Positions 6,206-8,767 of a DNA stretch of 8,767 nucleotides are shown here, piece by piece (positions within the stretch are counted from its first letter, which is position 1; each line of letters starts with the position of its first letter). This DNA is from Treponema sp. Its GTDB lineage: Bacteria > Spirochaetota > Spirochaetia > Treponematales > Breznakiellaceae. The notes below the pieces were generated by a model. It made no database searches, was not told the DNA's origin, and worked only from the letters and a program-made list of their open reading frames with translations. The stretch lies in contig JAIRNB010000013.1 in NCBI GenBank assembly GCA_031258265.1, forward strand, positions 1 through 8,767, in the 5' to 3' direction. The position numbers and the translations under genes are program-made.

Positions 6206-6807
6206 TCCGCCTGGCGGCCCTGGGGATCTGCGCTTCCCTGGCGATGAATTTGCTGGTCCAATTCGGCCTGGGTCTTGGCATCCTCGCCGGGGACGAGGAG
6301 GATTACCTTCCCGGTTTTTGCCGCGTTTGGGGGCCGGTTTTTTTTGCCGGCCTTTTCTTCCTCTGGCTCTTCTTTACCTATATTCTTAGCCCCCTGGGCC
6401 TGGGTTTTTACTGGTATCTTTTGCTTTACCCCTGCAGCGCGGCCCTGGTAAGGGGCTTTGAAGTCCTCGGTTCCAGGGAAGGGATTCTAAAATTTTTCCT
6501 TCCCCGCCGGGGCTCCCGCCAGATCCCCCCCCTCATCCGGCCCAAGGGATGGGTGGAATTCCTCTCCCTGGGCCTCCTCATCTCCCTTCATCTGGCCTTG
6601 AATCCCCTGGAAGCCCTGTTCCTGGCCCTCGGCTTCAGCCTGGGTCTGATCTTTTCCCTGGCGGTCCTCCGGGAGCTTGGCCGCCGTTCCCGTTTTGAAG
6701 GGGTTCCCCCCTTCCTGCGGGGCAGCCCCCTGGCCCTTATTTCCCTGGGACTCCTGTCCCTGATCTTTAGTTCCGCGTCTATTATGTTTTTTAACCTTTC
6801 GTGGTAA
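6202..6807 (+). CDS. rnfA: RnfA-like membrane subunit with both cluster cysteines missing
   Basis: This 201-residue hydrophobic protein matches RnfA in length and in several segments. FTYILSPLGLGF (58-69) fits the family's second-helix end, and VPPFLRGSPLALISLGLLSL (168-187) fits the C-terminal 'vPxxfrGxPIaLItaGLmsL'. The first cluster ligand, in LGIC of the family, reads LGLG (23-26), so Cys is Gly26. The second ligand, in LITTNC, has no counterpart, because no Cys occurs after residue 78. The remaining Cys (10, 40, 78) do not align with ligands. ATG overlaps the rnfE TGA by four bases and has GGAGGG (6189-6194) upstream. rnfB, which follows rnfA in C-D-G-E-A-B operons, is not present; a GH57 gene follows instead. 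Confidence 0.8.
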   Translation: MIRLAALGICASLAMNLLVQFGLGLGILAGDEEDYLPGFCRVWGPVFFAGLFFLWLFFTYILSPLGLGFYWYLLLYPCSAALVRGFEVLGSREGILKFFLPRRGSRQIPPLIRPKGWVEFLSLGLLISLHLALNPLEALFLALGFSLGLIFSLAVLRELGRRSRFEGVPPFLRGSPLALISLGLLSLIFSSASIMFFNLSW

Positions 6808-6819
6808 AGAACTTCGGGG

Positions 6820-6825
6820 TATAAT
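6820..6825 (+). promoter_or_regulatory. -10 box of the GH57 gene promoter
   Basis: A perfect TATAAT lies 50 bases before the TTG start of the GH57 gene, giving a predicted transcription start near 6832 and a leader of about 43 bases. A convincing -35 box is not visible; the bases 17 bp upstream read TTTCGT. The promoter may need an activator or be weak. No terminator separates it from rnfA, so read-through from the operon is also possible. Confidence 0.5.
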
Positions 6826-6845
6826 CTTTCCAGTTTGTAAATAGT

Positions 6846-6865
6846 AAGTTAAACTTGGGTTAAAC
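6846..6865 (+). promoter_or_regulatory. Possible operator: GTTAAAC direct repeat, 11 bp apart
   Basis: GTTAAAC occurs at 6848-6854 and 6859-6865, exactly 11 bp (one helical turn) apart. The first copy also sits in the perfect 5-1-5 palindrome AAGTT-A-AACTT (6846-6856). It lies downstream of the -10 box and directly before the Shine-Dalgarno, a position suited to repression. The binding protein is unknown. Confidence 0.35.
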
Positions 6866-6877
6866 GGGGATACTTTG
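6866..6877 (+). promoter_or_regulatory. Ribosome-binding site and TTG start of the GH57 gene
   Basis: GGGGA (6866-6870) lies four bases before TTG (6875-6877). No ATG or GTG in a better position precedes the conserved N-terminal GH57 strand, so TTG is the supported start. Confidence 0.65.
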
Positions 6878-8746
6878 AAAAACACGGCGCAGAATTTACA
6901 GATCATCCTGGGTTCCCATGTGCATGTCCCCTATGGCGCAGGGGAAGAAGAATTCGAAAAGGCCTACAGCCTCAGATTAAAACCTTTTATTTCCGCCTTG
7001 TACAAATTCCCCCAAATTCCGGGGACCCTCCACTGTTCAGGGGTTTTTCTCAGTTGGGTAGACCGGATGTACCCGGAATGTACCATGTCCATCGACGATC
7101 TGGTTTCCCGCAAGCAGGTGGAACTCCTGGGGGGCGGCTTCTACGAGCCCCAGTTCACCCTTATTCCCCTGCAGGACAAGCTTGGCCAGGTGGAGATGCT
7201 TACCACCTACCTGCGCAAGCGTTTCGGTAAAAAACCCCAGGGCTGCTGGCTTCCCGCCCTCAGTTGGGAGCAAAACATGGTGGGCCCCCTGTTAAGCTGC
7301 GGCATGGCATATACCTTTCTGGCGGAGGAGCGGTTCCGTCTGGCGGGCCTTTCGGGGGAAGACCTCTACGCCCCCTGCCTCAGCGAAGACCAGGGGAAGC
7401 TTATCTCCGTGTTCCCCATTTCCCGCCCCCTGGAGACCCTCTTTAAGCCGGGGGAAGGGCTCTCCGCCCCCTTCGTGGAGGCCCTGTTCAAACTGTCCGG
7501 GGAACTGCCGGACGCCGCTTCCCGGGTAGTCACGGTCTTCCCGGACCCCTGCCGGTCCATGGCTTCGCCGGGGGAGGCGGAACTTTACTGGTACCGCTTT
7601 TTTCAGGGCCTTGCCGCTTCGTCCCTCAACTTTACCACCCCCGGCCGCTTCATCAAGGGCCGGAGGGGCTTCAGGAAGGCGTATTTCCCCGGTTCCACGG
7701 ACCGGCAGTACCTTATCGACTACCCCGCGGCCAATGGCATCTACGCGAAGATGGTCTTCTCCCACATGCTTATCAACCAGCTCCGGGGCGACAAGGCGCG
7801 GAAACACACGGCCCTGGAGGAACTGTGGAAGGCCCAGGCTTACGATGCCTTCTGTCCGGCGGAATCCGGGGGCATCTACCGGGGGGACCTTAGAAAATCC
7901 GCCTTTAAGTCCCTGCTGGAGGCGGAGAAGATCACCAGGGAAAACGGCAGCTTTATCCCCTGCCTTATGAATTTCGATTTTGACCTGGATAACGAGGATG
8001 AGTACCTCTTTCAGGGGGAGTGGATAAACGGCTACGTCAGGCTGGAGGGGGCGGGCCTCTTTGAACTGGATTACCTGCCCCGGTCCTGGAACTACCTGGA
8101 TACCTTCGCCTGCCCCCGGAGCCGGCCCTCCGGTTTTTCCGATCTGATTCTTCCGGCCTCCTGTAATACCGCCGCCCTGGAAAACCTGGAGAAAATCCTC
8201 GCCGGGCCGGAGATTCGCCGCTGCGCCGGAGAACGTTTTCAGGTAGGGGACATAGACAAGGCCCGCTGCAAGGCCGCCTTCATCCTCCCCGAACAGGATC
8301 AGGGACCGTTCCGGTCAATCAGCATGGAAAAAGGCTACCAGCTGCGGAAAGACACCCTCCTGGTAAACTACCGGCTCCGCAGCTCCGGAGAGGGGGAAGA
8401 GAACTTCTGCTTTGCCCCGGTGGTGGAACTCTCCTTCCCCGGAGACGGGGAGGAGTACCAGCGGATCTTCGGCGGCGGAACAGGCATCCCTCCGGTCCCG
8501 GTGGAGGGGGCCGGAGTCAGCGGAATAAGGTCCCTGAAATTCCATGACATAAAAAACGAAACAATCCTGACCCTGGAAGCGGACAAGACCTTTGACGGCA
8601 GGATCATCCCCATTTACTGCCAAATCCCCGGAGAACAAAACCCCCGGGAAGTCTACCAGTCCACCAGGGTGATTCCCCTTTTCAAAGTCCGCCTTCCGCC
8701 GGGGGAAAGCTGGAAACTGGCCCTCTCCCTCAAATTTACCAACTGA
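6875..8746 (+). CDS. GH57 4-alpha-glucanotransferase-like protein with both catalytic residues replaced
   Basis: This 623-residue protein follows the GH57 4-alpha-glucanotransferase layout: an N-terminal seven-stranded barrel (about 8-290), a helical middle domain (290-355, with AQAYDAF..SGGIY..DLR at 320-340) and a C-terminal beta-sandwich (365-620, with LPRSW at 401-405). Conserved region 1 is HVHVP (15-19, family HNHQP) and region 2 is GGFYEP (87-92). In the enzyme from Thermococcus litoralis the nucleophile is Glu123 in WLTERVW and the acid is Asp214 in FHDDGEKFG. Here these segments read WLPALSW (125-131) and FPDPCRSMA (222-230), so Glu becomes Ala128 and Asp becomes Pro225. Hydrolase or transferase activity is therefore unlikely; glycan binding or regulation is possible. 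No signal peptide is seen, so it is probably cytoplasmic. It has its own TATAAT, and no terminator is visible before the window ends. Confidence 0.9.
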   Translation: MKNTAQNLQIILGSHVHVPYGAGEEEFEKAYSLRLKPFISALYKFPQIPGTLHCSGVFLSWVDRMYPECTMSIDDLVSRKQVELLGGGFYEPQFTLIPLQDKLGQVEMLTTYLRKRFGKKPQGCWLPALSWEQNMVGPLLSCGMAYTFLAEERFRLAGLSGEDLYAPCLSEDQGKLISVFPISRPLETLFKPGEGLSAPFVEALFKLSGELPDAASRVVTVFPDPCRSMASPGEAELYWYRFFQGLAASSLNFTTPGRFIKGRRGFRKAYFPGSTDRQYLIDYPAANGIYAKMVFSHMLINQLRGDKARKHTALEELWKAQAYDAFCPAESGGIYRGDLRKSAFKSLLEAEKITRENGSFIPCLMNFDFDLDNEDEYLFQGEWINGYVRLEGAGLFELDYLPRSWNYLDTFACPRSRPSGFSDLILPASCNTAALENLEKILAGPEIRRCAGERFQVGDIDKARCKAAFILPEQDQGPFRSISMEKGYQLRKDTLLVNYRLRSSGEGEENFCFAPVVELSFPGDGEEYQRIFGGGTGIPPVPVEGAGVSGIRSLKFHDIKNETILTLEADKTFDGRIIPIYCQIPGEQNPREVYQSTRVIPLFKVRLPPGESWKLALSLKFTN

Positions 8747-8767
8747 GTGTGTTTCTTAGGCCGTAAC

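Noticed and set aside
2789..6807. Simple pseudogene decay of the rnf operon
   Set aside because: All frames are open at family-like length (rnfG excepted), overlaps and ribosome-binding sites are precise, and the changes are concentrated at cofactor sites; decay should also hit structural motifs.

Overview
The window most likely comes from a spirochaete of the Treponema group, possibly a termite-gut-type treponeme. This is an inference from the GC-rich but G/C-tract-heavy composition, the Rnf-type gene order and the company of a DUF212 gene; no rRNA or other marker in the window settles it. All protein-coding genes are on the + strand.

Layout. Positions 1-446 hold no convincing gene. They contain an intrinsic-terminator-like hairpin (53-76), a dense series of perfect hairpins (167-338), an A-rich tract and a sigma70-type promoter just before the first gene. 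Positions 447-6807 form one tightly packed seven-gene operon: a DUF212/YuiD-type membrane protein, a 615-residue membrane protein of unknown function, and five Rnf-family genes in the order C-D-G-E-A. From the second gene on, every junction overlaps by 1 or 4 bases. After a 67-bp intergenic stretch with a TATAAT box and a repeated GTTAAAC motif comes a GH57 4-alpha-glucanotransferase-like gene (6875-8746). The last 21 bases are uninformative.

What is unusual. The Rnf proteins keep the fold signatures of their families, but nearly all the residues that hold redox cofactors are changed. RnfC has lost the Gly-rich FMN/NADH motifs but keeps both 4Fe-4S motifs. RnfD has Phe where the flavinylated Thr should be. 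RnfG is short and has no S/T-G-A-T/S motif. RnfE and RnfA lack the membrane cysteines of the 2Fe-2S site. No rnfB follows rnfA, where it would be expected. The reading frames are nevertheless intact and translationally coupled, so this looks like a Rnf-derived complex adapted to something other than ferredoxin:NAD+ electron transfer, rather than decay. The neighbouring GH57 protein shows the same pattern: the fold is well kept, but the catalytic Glu and Asp are replaced by Ala and Pro. The set of cofactor-less or catalytically silent homologues is the main discovery lead in this window.
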